DNA from: JBNJGB01 sp051747385
GTDB taxonomy: Bacteria > Myxococcota_A > UBA9042 > PHBI01 > JACKFB01
Assembly (NCBI GenBank): GCA_051747385.1
Contig: JBNJGB010000020.1
Coordinates: 1 to 64,000 of the forward strand
DNA length: 64,000 nt
Direction of reading: 5' to 3'
Part shown: positions 26,892 through 35,411 of the stretch, one piece after another
How the letters are laid out: every line of letters begins with the position of its first letter
How positions within the stretch are numbered: the stretch's first letter is position 1
Position numbers and translations under genes: made by a program
The notes under the pieces: generated by a model
What the model was told of the DNA's origin: nothing
What the model saw: the letters and a program-made list of their open reading frames with translations, nothing else
Databases searched by the model: none

Positions 26892-28729
26892 GTCCGGTGG
26901 AGCTTCCGCTCCAGATCGCGGAACGGGATGCTGACCAGCACGGGGCGCCCGTGCGGGCAGTTGGGGCCCAGATCGGCCTCGTCCATGGCCTCGAGGAGCG
27001 CGCGGATCTCCTCGTGGTTCAGCGAGTCCCCGGCGCGGACCACCGCGTGGCAGGCCATGGTCGAGAACAGGAGGTCCATGTGCGACTCGGCCAGGGTCGC
27101 CTTCCCGATGTCCGCGAGCTCGGCCACGACGTCCCGCACGAGGCGCTCCACGTCCGACTTCGCCAGCAGCGCGGGCACCATGGTCACCTGCCAGGTCTGC
27201 CCGCCGAACGGCTCGAGCCGGAGGCCCAGCCGCTCCAGGGTCTCGCCGTGCTCCTCGACGGCCGCGCACTCCGGCGCGGACAGCTCGAGCTGGAGCGGGA
27301 AGAGGAGCTGCTGGCGGGCCAGGCGCGCGTCGCACCACCCGGCCTTGATGCGCTCGTAGCCCACCCGCTCGTGGGCCGCGTGCTGGTCGATGACGTACAG
27401 CCCGTCGGCGTTCTCGCACACCAGGTACGTCTTCGCGGCCTGCCCCAGCACGCGCATCCGGCTGAAGAACCGGCGCTTCTCGCCGACCTGCGGCTCCCCG
27501 GGAGCGGGCGCGTCGAAGTCCAGCTCCTGGGCGTGGGTCGGCGGCGGCGGGCCGCCCGACGATGGAGAGGGCCTCCACCCGGCCGACGCCCGGGACGGGG
27601 CGGTCCGCTCCCGGCGCGCCAGGCCCCACGCGTCCATGGGAAGGGGGGTGCCGCCCGGCTCCGACACGCCGCTCGGGCGGCTCGGCTGCGGCGCGGGCTC
27701 GTACAGCGGGTTGTGATCGGAGCGGGTCCCCCACGGCGCCGACGTCAGCGTCACCCGGCAGGCCCGCACGATCGCCTCGTGCACCCGCCCCGGCTTCACG
27801 AAGCGCACCTCGGCCTTCGCCGGGTGGACGTTCACGTCCATCTCCTGCGGGTCCAGGTGCACGTAGAGGACGGCGTAGGGATATCGCCCGCGCTCGAGCA
27901 GGTTGCCGTAGGCGCTCACGATGGCGTGGTTCACCACCCTGTCGCGCACGTGGCGGCCGTTGATGAAGGTGTGGATGCCGGCCTGGTTCGTCCGGTTGTA
28001 GGTGGGCTCCGACAGGTAGCCCCGGACCCGGATCGGGCCGTCCAGCCGCACCTCGTACAGCCGCTCCGTGGTCTTCCGGCCCAGGACCTGGAAGATCCGC
28101 TGCTTGAGCGACGGCGCCACCGGGTGGTCCACGGAGACCCGCCCGTTGTGGCTCAGCCGCAGGTGCACGTGGGGATAGCCCAGGGCCGCCGCCGTCACGA
28201 AGCGCTTGAGGTGGCCCATCTCCGTGGCGGTGCGCTTGAGGAACTTCAGGCGCGCCGGGACGTTGTGGAACAGGTCGCGCACCTCGATGCGCGTCCCGAC
28301 GGGACCGCCCGCGTCCCGCACCTGCGGCTCGCCGCCCCCGTCGATGCGGACCTCGGTCCCGGCCACGTCTCCCTCGGCCCGCGTCACCATGGTGAACCGC
28401 GACACGGAGGCGATGGACGGCAACGCCTCCCCTCGGAAGCCCAGGGTGCCGATGACGCGGAGGTCCTCCGCCGAGCGGATCTTGCTCGTGGCGTGCCGCT
28501 GGACGGCCAGCCGGGCGTCCTCGCGCCTCATGCCCAGGCCGTCGTCCACGATGCGGATGAGGCGCCGCCCGCCGTCCTCCACCTCCACGAAGACGGTGGT
28601 GGCCTCGGCGTCCAGGGCGTTCTCCAGCAGCTCCTTCACCACCGAGGCGGGACGCTCGACCACCTCGCCCGCGGCGATCTGGTTCGAGAGCGCCTCCGGA
28701 AGCACGGCGACGTGGGTCGGGGCACTCAC
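26888..28729 (-). CDS. mutL: DNA mismatch repair protein MutL, endonuclease type
   Basis: 613 aa from a GTG at 28729 with AGGAG seven bases upstream. GHKL ATPase motifs at the N-terminus: SNQIAAGEVVERPASVVKELLENALDA, DDGLGM and GFRGEAL. The C-terminal domain carries DQHAAHERVGYE, matching the metal-dependent endonuclease motif DQHA(X)2E(X)4E, plus ACHAVVRAGD and CPHGRP. So it should nick DNA itself, as in bacteria without MutH/Dam-directed repair. A Pro/Gly/Ala-rich linker separates the halves. miaA is coupled downstream. Confidence 0.95.
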   Translation of the reverse strand: MSAPTHVAVLPEALSNQIAAGEVVERPASVVKELLENALDAEATTVFVEVEDGGRRLIRIVDDGLGMRREDARLAVQRHATSKIRSAEDLRVIGTLGFRGEALPSIASVSRFTMVTRAEGDVAGTEVRIDGGGEPQVRDAGGPVGTRIEVRDLFHNVPARLKFLKRTATEMGHLKRFVTAAALGYPHVHLRLSHNGRVSVDHPVAPSLKQRIFQVLGRKTTERLYEVRLDGPIRVRGYLSEPTYNRTNQAGIHTFINGRHVRDRVVNHAIVSAYGNLLERGRYPYAVLYVHLDPQEMDVNVHPAKAEVRFVKPGRVHEAIVRACRVTLTSAPWGTRSDHNPLYEPAPQPSRPSGVSEPGGTPLPMDAWGLARRERTAPSRASAGWRPSPSSGGPPPPTHAQELDFDAPAPGEPQVGEKRRFFSRMRVLGQAAKTYLVCENADGLYVIDQHAAHERVGYERIKAGWCDARLARQQLLFPLQLELSAPECAAVEEHGETLERLGLRLEPFGGQTWQVTMVPALLAKSDVERLVRDVVAELADIGKATLAESHMDLLFSTMACHAVVRAGDSLNHEEIRALLEAMDEADLGPNCPHGRPVLVSIPFRDLERKLHRT

Positions 28730-28895
28730 CCCTTGACTCCTGGGACGGAATGAAGGCTCGAGTCCAGGGCGGGGAGGCGCAAGCTGTGGTGGGACGCAAC
28801 GACGCAGGACTGGCAGCGCCAATTCAAGGAGTTGCGGCACGCCACAGCGCCGTCGGATCGTCGGCCTGGGCCGGACCGGAGTTTCGTCACAGGAG

Positions 28896-29513
28896 TCACC
28901 CCTTGACGATCTTCAGGTTCGGCCGCTGGCGCCGCGGCCGGTCCTCCCCGTCGCCCCCGTCTTCGCTGCCCCCGTCGTGCCCGCCCCCGTCGTCGGTGGG
29001 CGGCTCGGCCTCGGACTCCTCACCGCCCCCGTCGATGACGCTGAAGCGCGATCGCGCCTCCGATCCGCCGGACACCGCCCGCGTCGAGGCGGTCCCACCG
29101 GACGTGCGCTCACGCCGCGGAGGGGCCTGGATGCGGATGCTGCTCTCCCGCGGGTGGAGCCCGATCCCCGCCTGGGCGAAGAAGGGGTCCATCTCCGGCG
29201 GGAGGAACCCGGGCCAGACCATCCCCTCGTGGCCGTCGTCCGGGAGGGTCAGCGCGAAGATCGAGTCCCAGGGAAGGTTGCACCCGTAGTCGCGCCGGTT
29301 GAACGACAGCACCGCGTAGATGCCCTCGTCGTCCACCTCCAGCGCCGGCAGGTCGAAGCCGTAGGCGATGTTCAGCCGGAGGACCGGGTCCTCGCAGAAC
29401 ATCCCCGGCACGTCGACCCCCTCGGCGCGGGGGTCCAGGTGCACCATGACCAGGCCGCGCTCCAAGAGCGCCAGCATGGTCTGTCGCTTCTGCTCGCTGA
29501 TCACGTCGCGCAT
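28896..29513 (-). CDS. sspB: ClpXP adaptor SspB
   Basis: 205 aa. Residues about 5-110 match the SspB substrate-binding fold: LLERGLVMVHLDP, GVDVPGMF, VLRLNIA, and a DLPWDSIFAL-like strand seen here as NLPWDSIFAL. A long disordered linker rich in Asp, Gly and Arg follows, containing FSVIDGG. The last residues RPNLKIVKG look like the ClpX-binding tail (RPxLRVVK in enterobacteria). It delivers ssrA-tagged or other substrates to ClpXP. The ATG at 29513 is chosen by fit to the family; the frame extends 13 codons further upstream. Confidence 0.85.
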   Translation of the reverse strand: MRDVISEQKRQTMLALLERGLVMVHLDPRAEGVDVPGMFCEDPVLRLNIAYGFDLPALEVDDEGIYAVLSFNRRDYGCNLPWDSIFALTLPDDGHEGMVWPGFLPPEMDPFFAQAGIGLHPRESSIRIQAPPRRERTSGGTASTRAVSGGSEARSRFSVIDGGGEESEAEPPTDDGGGHDGGSEDGGDGEDRPRRQRPNLKIVKG

Positions 29514-29576
29514 CGTGTCCCCGTCGCTAGCAGACCGCACCGCGCCGCGCAACGATCGCGCCGCGGGCGGCGTACG

Positions 29577-30386
29577 TCAGGTCGCCTCGATGAACGCCGC
29601 GGCGCCGTAGCCGACCACCTTGGAGCGATCCCCCGAGGCGTCACCGGAGTTGCTGTAGTCCAGGAGCACCGATCTCCACCCGTGGCGCCGCCCGTAGCGC
29701 AGCGCGCCCGACAGGCCCAGGAAGCCGCACGCCTCGTACGGCCCCAGGGTGTCCCAGTCGCCGTGCTCCACGGCTCGGAGGGTCCGCGTGTCCTTGCGCC
29801 GCGCCACCTCGTCGGGCTCGTAGTGGGAGAGATCCGAGCTGATGACCAGGAGGTCCCCGTCCCGGAGCACGGCGTCGAGGATCCGCTCCACGTCCTCGGG
29901 GGTCGCCCGCCCCACCAGGAGGGGGACGATGGGGACCTCGCCGAAGCGCTCGAGGAGGAAGGGGATCATGACCTCCAGGCAGTGCTCCCGGGCGTGCGCC
30001 TCCGGCACGAAGTCCACGAGTCCCAGGCCCTCCAGCGCGGCGATGGCCTCGTGGTCCACGGGCAGCGCTCCCAGGGGGCAGGTGTACCGCGAGAAGTCTC
30101 CGGCGCTCACCCCCGACACGGGCACGCGGTGGGCCGGCCCCAGCATCACCACGCGCCGCGGTCGCTCCCGGACCGCCGCGAAGGCCACCGCGGCCGTGGG
30201 GCCGGAGAACACGTAGCCCGCGTGGGGCACGAGGATCGCGCGCGGCGAGACGTCCGTGGGATCGGCCTGCGCCTCGGCGCGCTCCAGGTACTCGCGGACG
30301 ACACGCCGGAGGGTGTCGGGGTCGTCCGGATAGAACAGCCCCGCCACGGCGGCGGGGCGATCGGCGCTGCGCTCCAGGCGTGCCAT
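29577..30386 (-). CDS. MEMO-family protein (AmmeMemoRadiSam system protein B)
   Basis: 269 aa. GLFYPDDPDTL at the N-terminus, PHAGYVFSGPTAAVAF, LGPAH, EHCLEVMIPFL and SSDLSHY are signatures of the MEMO1 family, related to extradiol dioxygenases; the His residues in these motifs form the putative metal site. GGGAGG sits four bases before the ATG. In many bacteria this protein is encoded beside an AMMECR1 protein and a radical SAM enzyme, but neither is present here. Its biochemical role is not established. Confidence 0.85.
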   Translation of the reverse strand: MARLERSADRPAAVAGLFYPDDPDTLRRVVREYLERAEAQADPTDVSPRAILVPHAGYVFSGPTAAVAFAAVRERPRRVVMLGPAHRVPVSGVSAGDFSRYTCPLGALPVDHEAIAALEGLGLVDFVPEAHAREHCLEVMIPFLLERFGEVPIVPLLVGRATPEDVERILDAVLRDGDLLVISSDLSHYEPDEVARRKDTRTLRAVEHGDWDTLGPYEACGFLGLSGALRYGRRHGWRSVLLDYSNSGDASGDRSKVVGYGAAAFIEAT

Positions 30387-30464
30387 GGCACCTCCCGGGG
30401 GAATGGGTCGAGTGGCTGTTGGGATCCGCGCCATTGTCGCGCATCCCGGCCTCGGGGTCGAACG

Positions 30465-31157
30465 CTATCGGAGATCGACGTGCAGGTGCGTCGTGCCGGA
30501 GGGCTCCACCCGGACCTCGTAGGTCCGTTCGTGCTCGCCGTCCTCGCCGACGAGGCGGACGCGGTGCTTCCCGCTCTCGATCTCGTAGCCGTACAGGGGC
30601 GTCTCCTGCCGCGTCTCGAAGCCGTCCACCCAGACCCGGGCTGCCGGGATCGACACGATGTTGATCCACCCCATGCGATCCGACGGGAAGAAGACGTTGC
30701 GGAAGGGAAGCTCTCCGGCGACGTCGTGCACGGCCCGGCGGACGCCGCTCACGAGCCGGTGATAGCGGCGGTCCTCCCGGTTGACGGCGTCGCGCACCGT
30801 GAACGCGTGGGTGCGGCCGTCCAGGGAGACCTCTACGCGCCAGGCCGGGCCGTGGTCGTCCGCGCCCTCCTCCGCGTCGGGGAGCGACAGGGCGTCCGTG
30901 TCGCGGACCAGGCGCCAGATGCGCTCGGCCTCCTTCCGGGTGAGGAGCCCCATCCCGTGCAGGGGCTCTCCGTGGCCGGGAAGCTGTCGCCGGTGCACGG
31001 CCATGGTCGCGCGGCCCCGGCGGCCGACCTCGTACCGGACCACGGAATACGGGCTGGCGGCGGGCGTCTCCAGGGCGAGGCGCACATAGTCGTCGTCCGC
31101 GGCCATCCCGACGACGGCCGCCAGCAGCAGGACGGCGATGATTCCCAGGCGCTTCAC
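30465..31157 (-). CDS. secreted protein with PEGA-like C-terminal domain
   Basis: 230 aa. A signal peptide (KRLGIIAVLLLAAVVGMAA) opens the chain from a GTG at 31157; a TTG at 31193 is the other choice. The C-terminal 70 residues read as a PEGA-type domain: IPAARVWVDG, ETPLYGYEIESGKHRVRLV, then a VxVEPSGTTHLHVDL strand. The middle part is not recognised. Probably periplasmic or envelope-attached. It is divergent from the next gene, with about 75 bp between them. Confidence 0.65.
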   Translation of the reverse strand: MKRLGIIAVLLLAAVVGMAADDDYVRLALETPAASPYSVVRYEVGRRGRATMAVHRRQLPGHGEPLHGMGLLTRKEAERIWRLVRDTDALSLPDAEEGADDHGPAWRVEVSLDGRTHAFTVRDAVNREDRRYHRLVSGVRRAVHDVAGELPFRNVFFPSDRMGWINIVSIPAARVWVDGFETRQETPLYGYEIESGKHRVRLVGEDGEHERTYEVRVEPSGTTHLHVDLR

Positions 31158-31228
31158 GCCGGCAGTATCGTCTCGACCCGTCCCGTCGTTCAACCCGGCC
31201 GCCCCTTGGCACGGCCGGGGAGGCGTGG

Positions 31229-32059
31229 TTGGGTCGTGGGCCCATGGGGACCCGCGCCAACCGACTCCTGCCGCTCCCGCTGATCGTCGCCGCGCTGGCG
31301 GCGGGGGCTCCGGACGCCCGCGCCGGGACGTCCCGGACGGGCGGGGATCCGTGCTCCCTCGTGGAGCGGCTGCCCGGCCCCGAGGCGCCCCTCCGGAAGC
31401 AGGCCCCCTTCCGGGAGGCCTTCCGGGCGCTGGAGCGCGCCGGCTCGGACGAGGAGCGGATGGCCGGGGCCTTCGACTCCTTCGAGGAGGACCTGTTCGG
31501 CCTCCTCGATCGGGCGAAGCGGGTCTTCGCGGTGCCCGAGGGCGACGACTGGGGGGACGCGGAGCGGCGGCGGGCCCAGCGCTTCCTCCGGCGTCACGTG
31601 CTGAGCCGGCATCCCGTGCTGCGCATCGGCGACGTGGGCTTCGAGCCCCACCCCGGCCTGCGCGCAGCCCTGATGTGGACCGCCTGCCGCGGAGGAAAGC
31701 GCGAGGCCGCGCTCCGCTGGGGTCGCCGGGCGAGCACGGAGGACGAGGGCCCCGCCCGCGCGTTCGCGGCCCTGCTCCTGCTGGAGGCGGGGCGCGATGC
31801 GGAGGCGCGCGAGCTTCGCCCCGGGCTCACGGGCGACAGCTTCCTGCTGTCCTGGGTCCGGGCCGAGCTCGCGGACACCCCCGCGGAGCGGCAGCGGCAC
31901 CACGCGCGGGCCGATCGCCGCACCACCACCCACGACCAGCACCAGGCCGTGATGGCCCAGCGAGAGCGGCTGGACCTGGAGACGCCGCCCTCCACCGGAG
32001 GGGAGCCCGAGGGCGACGAGCAGACCGACGAGGAGGAGGACGATGAAGGCGCTCGCTGA
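31229..32059 (+). CDS. secreted helical protein, unknown
   Basis: 276 aa from a TTG at 31229, or 271 aa from an ATG at 31244. GGGGAGG lies at an ideal five-base distance from the TTG, which favours it. A signal peptide ending near APDARA is followed by a charged, Arg/Glu-rich helical body with a single early Cys and a very acidic C-terminal tail. The chain looks like a small helical-repeat protein but no motif is firm. The stop overlaps the next gene by 17 bp. Function unknown. Confidence 0.6.
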   Translation: MGRGPMGTRANRLLPLPLIVAALAAGAPDARAGTSRTGGDPCSLVERLPGPEAPLRKQAPFREAFRALERAGSDEERMAGAFDSFEEDLFGLLDRAKRVFAVPEGDDWGDAERRRAQRFLRRHVLSRHPVLRIGDVGFEPHPGLRAALMWTACRGGKREAALRWGRRASTEDEGPARAFAALLLLEAGRDAEARELRPGLTGDSFLLSWVRAELADTPAERQRHHARADRRTTTHDQHQAVMAQRERLDLETPPSTGGEPEGDEQTDEEEDDEGAR

Positions 32060-32282
32060 AGATCTCGCCGACCGGGACGCCGCCAACGCCCGCTTCCGCG
32101 AGCAGGTAAGGCGCCTCCGGTTCCGCTACCGCTGCGACAGCTGCCTCCACGCCCACCACGCCAGCGGCACGTGCTCCCTCGGCTTCCCGAACGAGATCAT
32201 GAAGGGTGGGCACGAGGCCATCCTCCCCAACGGGGACCTGGGCTTCTGCAAGACCTTCGAGCTGAGCGAGCACGCCGACTGA
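32043..32282 (+). CDS. small four-Cys protein, unknown
   Basis: 79 aa. The centre reads RYRCDSCLHAHHASGTC and a fourth Cys follows in LGFCKTF, giving a C-x2-C ... C ... C plus His set that could bind zinc or an iron-sulfur cluster. GAGGAGGAC just before the ATG is a good ribosome site and lies inside the 3' end of the upstream gene, so the two are coupled. Function unknown. A copy of repeat A begins within two bases of its stop codon. Confidence 0.6.
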   Translation: MKALAEDLADRDAANARFREQVRRLRFRYRCDSCLHAHHASGTCSLGFPNEIMKGGHEAILPNGDLGFCKTFELSEHAD

Positions 32283-32283
32283 T

Positions 32284-32337
32284 CGCTGGGGTCAAACCTA
32301 CTCAGTTTTCATTTTCTCGCGCGCAGCCACGCCGCCA
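32284..32337 (+). repeat. repeat A, copy 1
   Basis: 54 bp reading GGGGTCAAACCTACTCA then T-rich TTTTCATTTTC and a GC-rich end. Identical in all but one or two bases to copies 2 and 3. Confidence 0.8.
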
Positions 32338-32340
32338 GAC

Positions 32341-32394
32341 CGCTGGGATCAAACCTACTCAGTTTTCATTTTCTCGCGCGCAGCCACGCCGCCA
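32341..32394 (+). repeat. repeat A, copy 2
   Basis: Direct repeat of copy 1, three bases later, with GGGATC in place of GGGGTC. Confidence 0.8.
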
Positions 32395-32398
32395 GGGA

Positions 32399-32592
32399 CG
32401 GCTCACGGTTCGTCACATGTCGCAAGACGACGGGCTCGCGCAAAGGCGCGAAGACGCAAAGGGGAACGGCATGCTTCGGCCCAGCGTGCTCGCTGTTGGC
32501 CTGCCGGTGACCCGACAGCCTCAGCCGAACCTCTGCAACCGGTTCGCTGGCCTTTGCGCCTTGGCGGCTTGGCGCGCGATTCTTCTCCGCGA
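32399..32592 (+). repeat. repeat B, copy 1 (one end missing)
   Basis: About 194 bp that match, inverted, the element at 56585-56822. It starts with the terminal sequence CGGCTCACGGTTCGTC and contains CGCAAAGGCGCGAAGACGCAAAG, but the opposite terminal inverted repeat is absent, so this copy appears truncated. No open frame of note. Confidence 0.75.
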
Positions 32593-32609
32593 GGCCGACC
32601 GCTGGGGAC

Positions 32610-32662
32610 CGCTGGGGTCAAACCTACTCAGTTTTCATTTTCTCGCGCGCAGCCACGCCGCC
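32610..32662 (+). repeat. repeat A, copy 3
   Basis: Third direct copy, near-identical to copies 1 and 2, placed right after the repeat B fragment. The rest of the gap to 32757 shows nothing else recognisable. Confidence 0.8.
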
Positions 32663-32757
32663 GACCACGGCGGCGTACGGGGCTCCTCGGCGGTCCGAGC
32701 ATCCATCGCCGGCGAGGACGCCGGCGACCCGGTGATGGGCGAGGTGGGGCGCCGCTC

Positions 32758-34080
32758 CTACCGCAGGCCGAGGTCGCGGCGGACGCGATCGACGGGCACG
32801 GGGCCGGACGCGTCGCCCTGCATGCGCTCGATTCGGGCGAGGAGCTGCTCCACGGCGCGGCGCCCGTCGGAGAGGTTCACGGCGTCCCGCGGCGTCCGAT
32901 CGCCCAGCTCGGGCCAGGGCGTGTCGACCCAGTCTCGCGGCCACGCGGTCAGCCACGCCCGGGCGGCCTCGCGGACCTCGGGCAGGTCGAGCCAGACGTC
33001 GCCACCGCCGCTGCGCACCCAGCCCTCCGCCGCGCTCGGAAAGTCGGTGAGGCTGCGCACCGGGGGCGGGGTCACGTCGGCCCGCTCCGCCAGGTCGCGC
33101 AGGAGCTCGTCCAGGCGCTCGGGGCTCGTCGCGCCGAGGAGGAGCCGACCGGGCGCCGGCCGCTGGACCCAGCCCCTCGGCTCGTCCTCGATTCGCCACT
33201 GCCAGAGCCCGTCGCCCGTGGCCCGGAAGACGTCGGCGTCCGTGGCGACGACCTCCGACGCGTCGGCGGCGGTCGGCCCCCGCCACGCGCACCGGGCGAG
33301 GACCATGCGCTCCCCGTCGGCGTTCGTCGTCACGGGCGGGCGGGCCAGGCTCTCCAGGATCTGCTCCGCCGCCTCCAGCATCTCGCAGGCGAACGCCTCC
33401 ATGACGCTCGCCACACCGCCGGCCGACACCGGCAGGCTCTCGATCTCCATCTCGACGCCCGCGCGCCCCTCCTCCGGGATGACGGCGTACACCGCGTCCA
33501 CGAGCACGCAGGTCGGCCCCGACGTGGGGATCCGGACCAAGCGCGCCTGCAGGATCTGGCCGGCGAAGAGCTCTCCGGCGAGCCCGTCGTCGTCCACCTG
33601 GAGCGTCTCGCCCGTCACCATGTCGCGCACGGCGACGCCCGACGTCCCGGCGTCCTCCAGGGCCTCGTAGAAGCCCACGTAGGACGCGCAGAGCGCCTCG
33701 AGCAGCCTGCGCTCGTGATGGGGGCGCTCACCCTTGTCCAGGAACTGCTCCCCGATGGTCGGCGTGTCCGCGTCCGGGCGCCAGTCCCACAGGAACCACG
33801 GGAAGAAGCGGATGCGCTCGTCCTCGTCCTCGAGGATCTCGGCCTCCGCCGTGGTCACGTCCATGGACAGCCCGTAGAACTCGCGGACGGCCGACACCAG
33901 GTGCTCGTCGAAGCGCGGAGCCGCGCTGAAGCTCATGGTCCGCCGCACCATCAGCGGCAGGGACTGCCGGTGGCGGCCGACCTCCCAGGAGAGGACGTTC
34001 AGCCGGCTCCCGGTGCGGCACCGGATCGCGGACGCACCCTTGCGTCGCGGGGCGTCGCTGCGTGTTCCATCGTCGGGCAT
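32758..34080 (-). CDS. unknown 440-aa protein
   Basis: 440 aa, soluble, no signal peptide. The conserved-looking part begins near residue 45 (FDEHLVSAVREFYGL) and the chain ends with PWPELGDRTPRDAVNLSDGRRAVEQLL. The latter resembles the PLPALGGxTPREA segment I recall from proteins associated with SEC-C domains, but no SEC-C cysteines are present. Starts: ATG at 34080, directly behind a TTGACA/TAGAAG promoter and without a ribosome site, hence possibly leaderless; ATGs at 33948 and 33933 are alternatives. Function unknown. Confidence 0.6.
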   Translation of the reverse strand: MPDDGTRSDAPRRKGASAIRCRTGSRLNVLSWEVGRHRQSLPLMVRRTMSFSAAPRFDEHLVSAVREFYGLSMDVTTAEAEILEDEDERIRFFPWFLWDWRPDADTPTIGEQFLDKGERPHHERRLLEALCASYVGFYEALEDAGTSGVAVRDMVTGETLQVDDDGLAGELFAGQILQARLVRIPTSGPTCVLVDAVYAVIPEEGRAGVEMEIESLPVSAGGVASVMEAFACEMLEAAEQILESLARPPVTTNADGERMVLARCAWRGPTAADASEVVATDADVFRATGDGLWQWRIEDEPRGWVQRPAPGRLLLGATSPERLDELLRDLAERADVTPPPVRSLTDFPSAAEGWVRSGGGDVWLDLPEVREAARAWLTAWPRDWVDTPWPELGDRTPRDAVNLSDGRRAVEQLLARIERMQGDASGPVPVDRVRRDLGLR

Positions 34081-34087
34081 GTGTCGG

Positions 34088-34117
34088 CTTCTACTTTGGG
34101 GTCGGAAACGTTGTCAA
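34088..34117 (-). promoter_or_regulatory. strong sigma70-like promoter, possibly leaderless
   Basis: Minus strand TTGACA, 18-base spacer, TAGAAG, only seven bases before the ATG at 34080. Transcription would begin at or next to the start codon. Confidence 0.5.
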
Positions 34118-34244
34118 CGACCACATCACTCCGCGCCCCGACCCGGCGTCACGTGGTCGTCCCCGCCCCGGTCGGGGGCGCTGGCCGGGCCGCCTCGCGC
34201 CCGCTAACATGGCGCGTCGCCACGCGATCGAGAGGAGACCGCCC

Positions 34245-35408
34245 ATGGACCGCCCGCGCGTCATGGTCACCGGCGCCGGAGGCCCCGGAGCCGTCAACCT
34301 GAGCCGCTCCCTGCTCTCCATCCGCCCCCAGCCCTGGATCCTCGCGGTGGACGCGTCACCCTGGTTCGTGCACCTGGCCCTGGGCCACAAGCGCGCGATG
34401 GTCCCCCGCTGCGCCGACCGGGTGGCCTACCTGGAGCGCGTCGAGGCCCTCTGCCACGCCCACGGGATCGACGTCATCGTCCCCAACAACTCGCTCGAGA
34501 TCGCCGTCCTCAGCGACGCGTCGGACGCCCTGCCCGCCCGGGTCTTCCTCCCGGAGCCGGACGTGCTCTCGGTCGCCGACAGCAAGTGGGCGAGCTGGCG
34601 GGTCTGGAGCGAGCGCGGCGTCCCGGTCCCGGACACGCGCCTCCTGGAGTCCCCCGACGACGTGGAGGCGGCGTTCCGGGCTCTCCAGCCCTCCCCCGAG
34701 CAGCCCGTGTGGGTGCGCGGGGCGGGGATCCCCGGCAAGGGCATCGGCGTGGCCAGCCTGCCCTGCCGGACCGTGGCCCAGGCCGTCCAGTGGGTGGAGT
34801 ACTGGCGCGGCTGGGGCGGCATGATCGCCAGCGAGTTCCTCCCCGGCGACAACCTGACCTGGATGGGGCTCTTCGACCGGGGCCGCCTCGTGGCGAGCCA
34901 GGGCCGGCGGCGCGACGCCTACGTGATCCCGCACGTCAGTCCGTCGGGCATCACCGGCGCGCCGGCGGTGAGCCACACCATCCGCGATCCGGAGGTGAAC
35001 GCCCTGGGCGAGCGGGCCGTCCGCGCCCTCGACCCGGACTATCACGGCGTCGGCTTCGTCGACATGAAGGGCGACGCCGACGGACGCCCCCGGGTCACGG
35101 AGCTGAACGCGGGCCGGTTCGGCACGACGCACTACTTCTACACCGCGGCCGGCGCCAACTTCCCCGAGATGCTCCTGCGCCTCGCCCTCGGCGAGACCGT
35201 CGACACGCCGACCCACGACGTGCTGCCCGCGGACCTCTACTGGGTGCGCACCCTGGACGCCGGCCCGGTGCTGCTCACGCGCGAGGCCCTCGAGTCCGCC
35301 CAGCATCCCGTCTTCGAGCCCGGGGACGGCCGCCGCTGGCCCCTGGTCCCGCAGAACATGGCCGACTTCCCGCCCGAGGGTCCCGTGCTCTGGGGCGGGG
35401 ATCGGTAG
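34245..35408 (+). CDS. ATP-grasp enzyme (carbamoyl-phosphate synthase-like)
   Basis: 387 aa from the ATG at 34245 (AGAGGAG upstream). The N-terminus VMVTGAGGPGAVNLSRSL is a pre-ATP-grasp Rossmann-like domain as in carbamoyl-phosphate synthase large-subunit-like ligases. The centre carries the ATP-grasp core: WVRGAGIPGKGIGVA (glycine loop), EFLPGDNLTWMG, and near the end VTELNAGRFGTTHYF for the metal site. It likely joins a carboxylate to an amine with ATP. Substrate unknown; no partner gene of a biosynthetic cluster is nearby. Confidence 0.75.
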   Translation: MDRPRVMVTGAGGPGAVNLSRSLLSIRPQPWILAVDASPWFVHLALGHKRAMVPRCADRVAYLERVEALCHAHGIDVIVPNNSLEIAVLSDASDALPARVFLPEPDVLSVADSKWASWRVWSERGVPVPDTRLLESPDDVEAAFRALQPSPEQPVWVRGAGIPGKGIGVASLPCRTVAQAVQWVEYWRGWGGMIASEFLPGDNLTWMGLFDRGRLVASQGRRRDAYVIPHVSPSGITGAPAVSHTIRDPEVNALGERAVRALDPDYHGVGFVDMKGDADGRPRVTELNAGRFGTTHYFYTAAGANFPEMLLRLALGETVDTPTHDVLPADLYWVRTLDAGPVLLTREALESAQHPVFEPGDGRRWPLVPQNMADFPPEGPVLWGGDR

Positions 35409-35411
35409 CGC

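Noticed and set aside
32284..32662. CRISPR-like array
   Set aside because: Only three direct copies with spacings of 3 and 215 bases, and the same unit occurs singly and inverted elsewhere; no cas genes.
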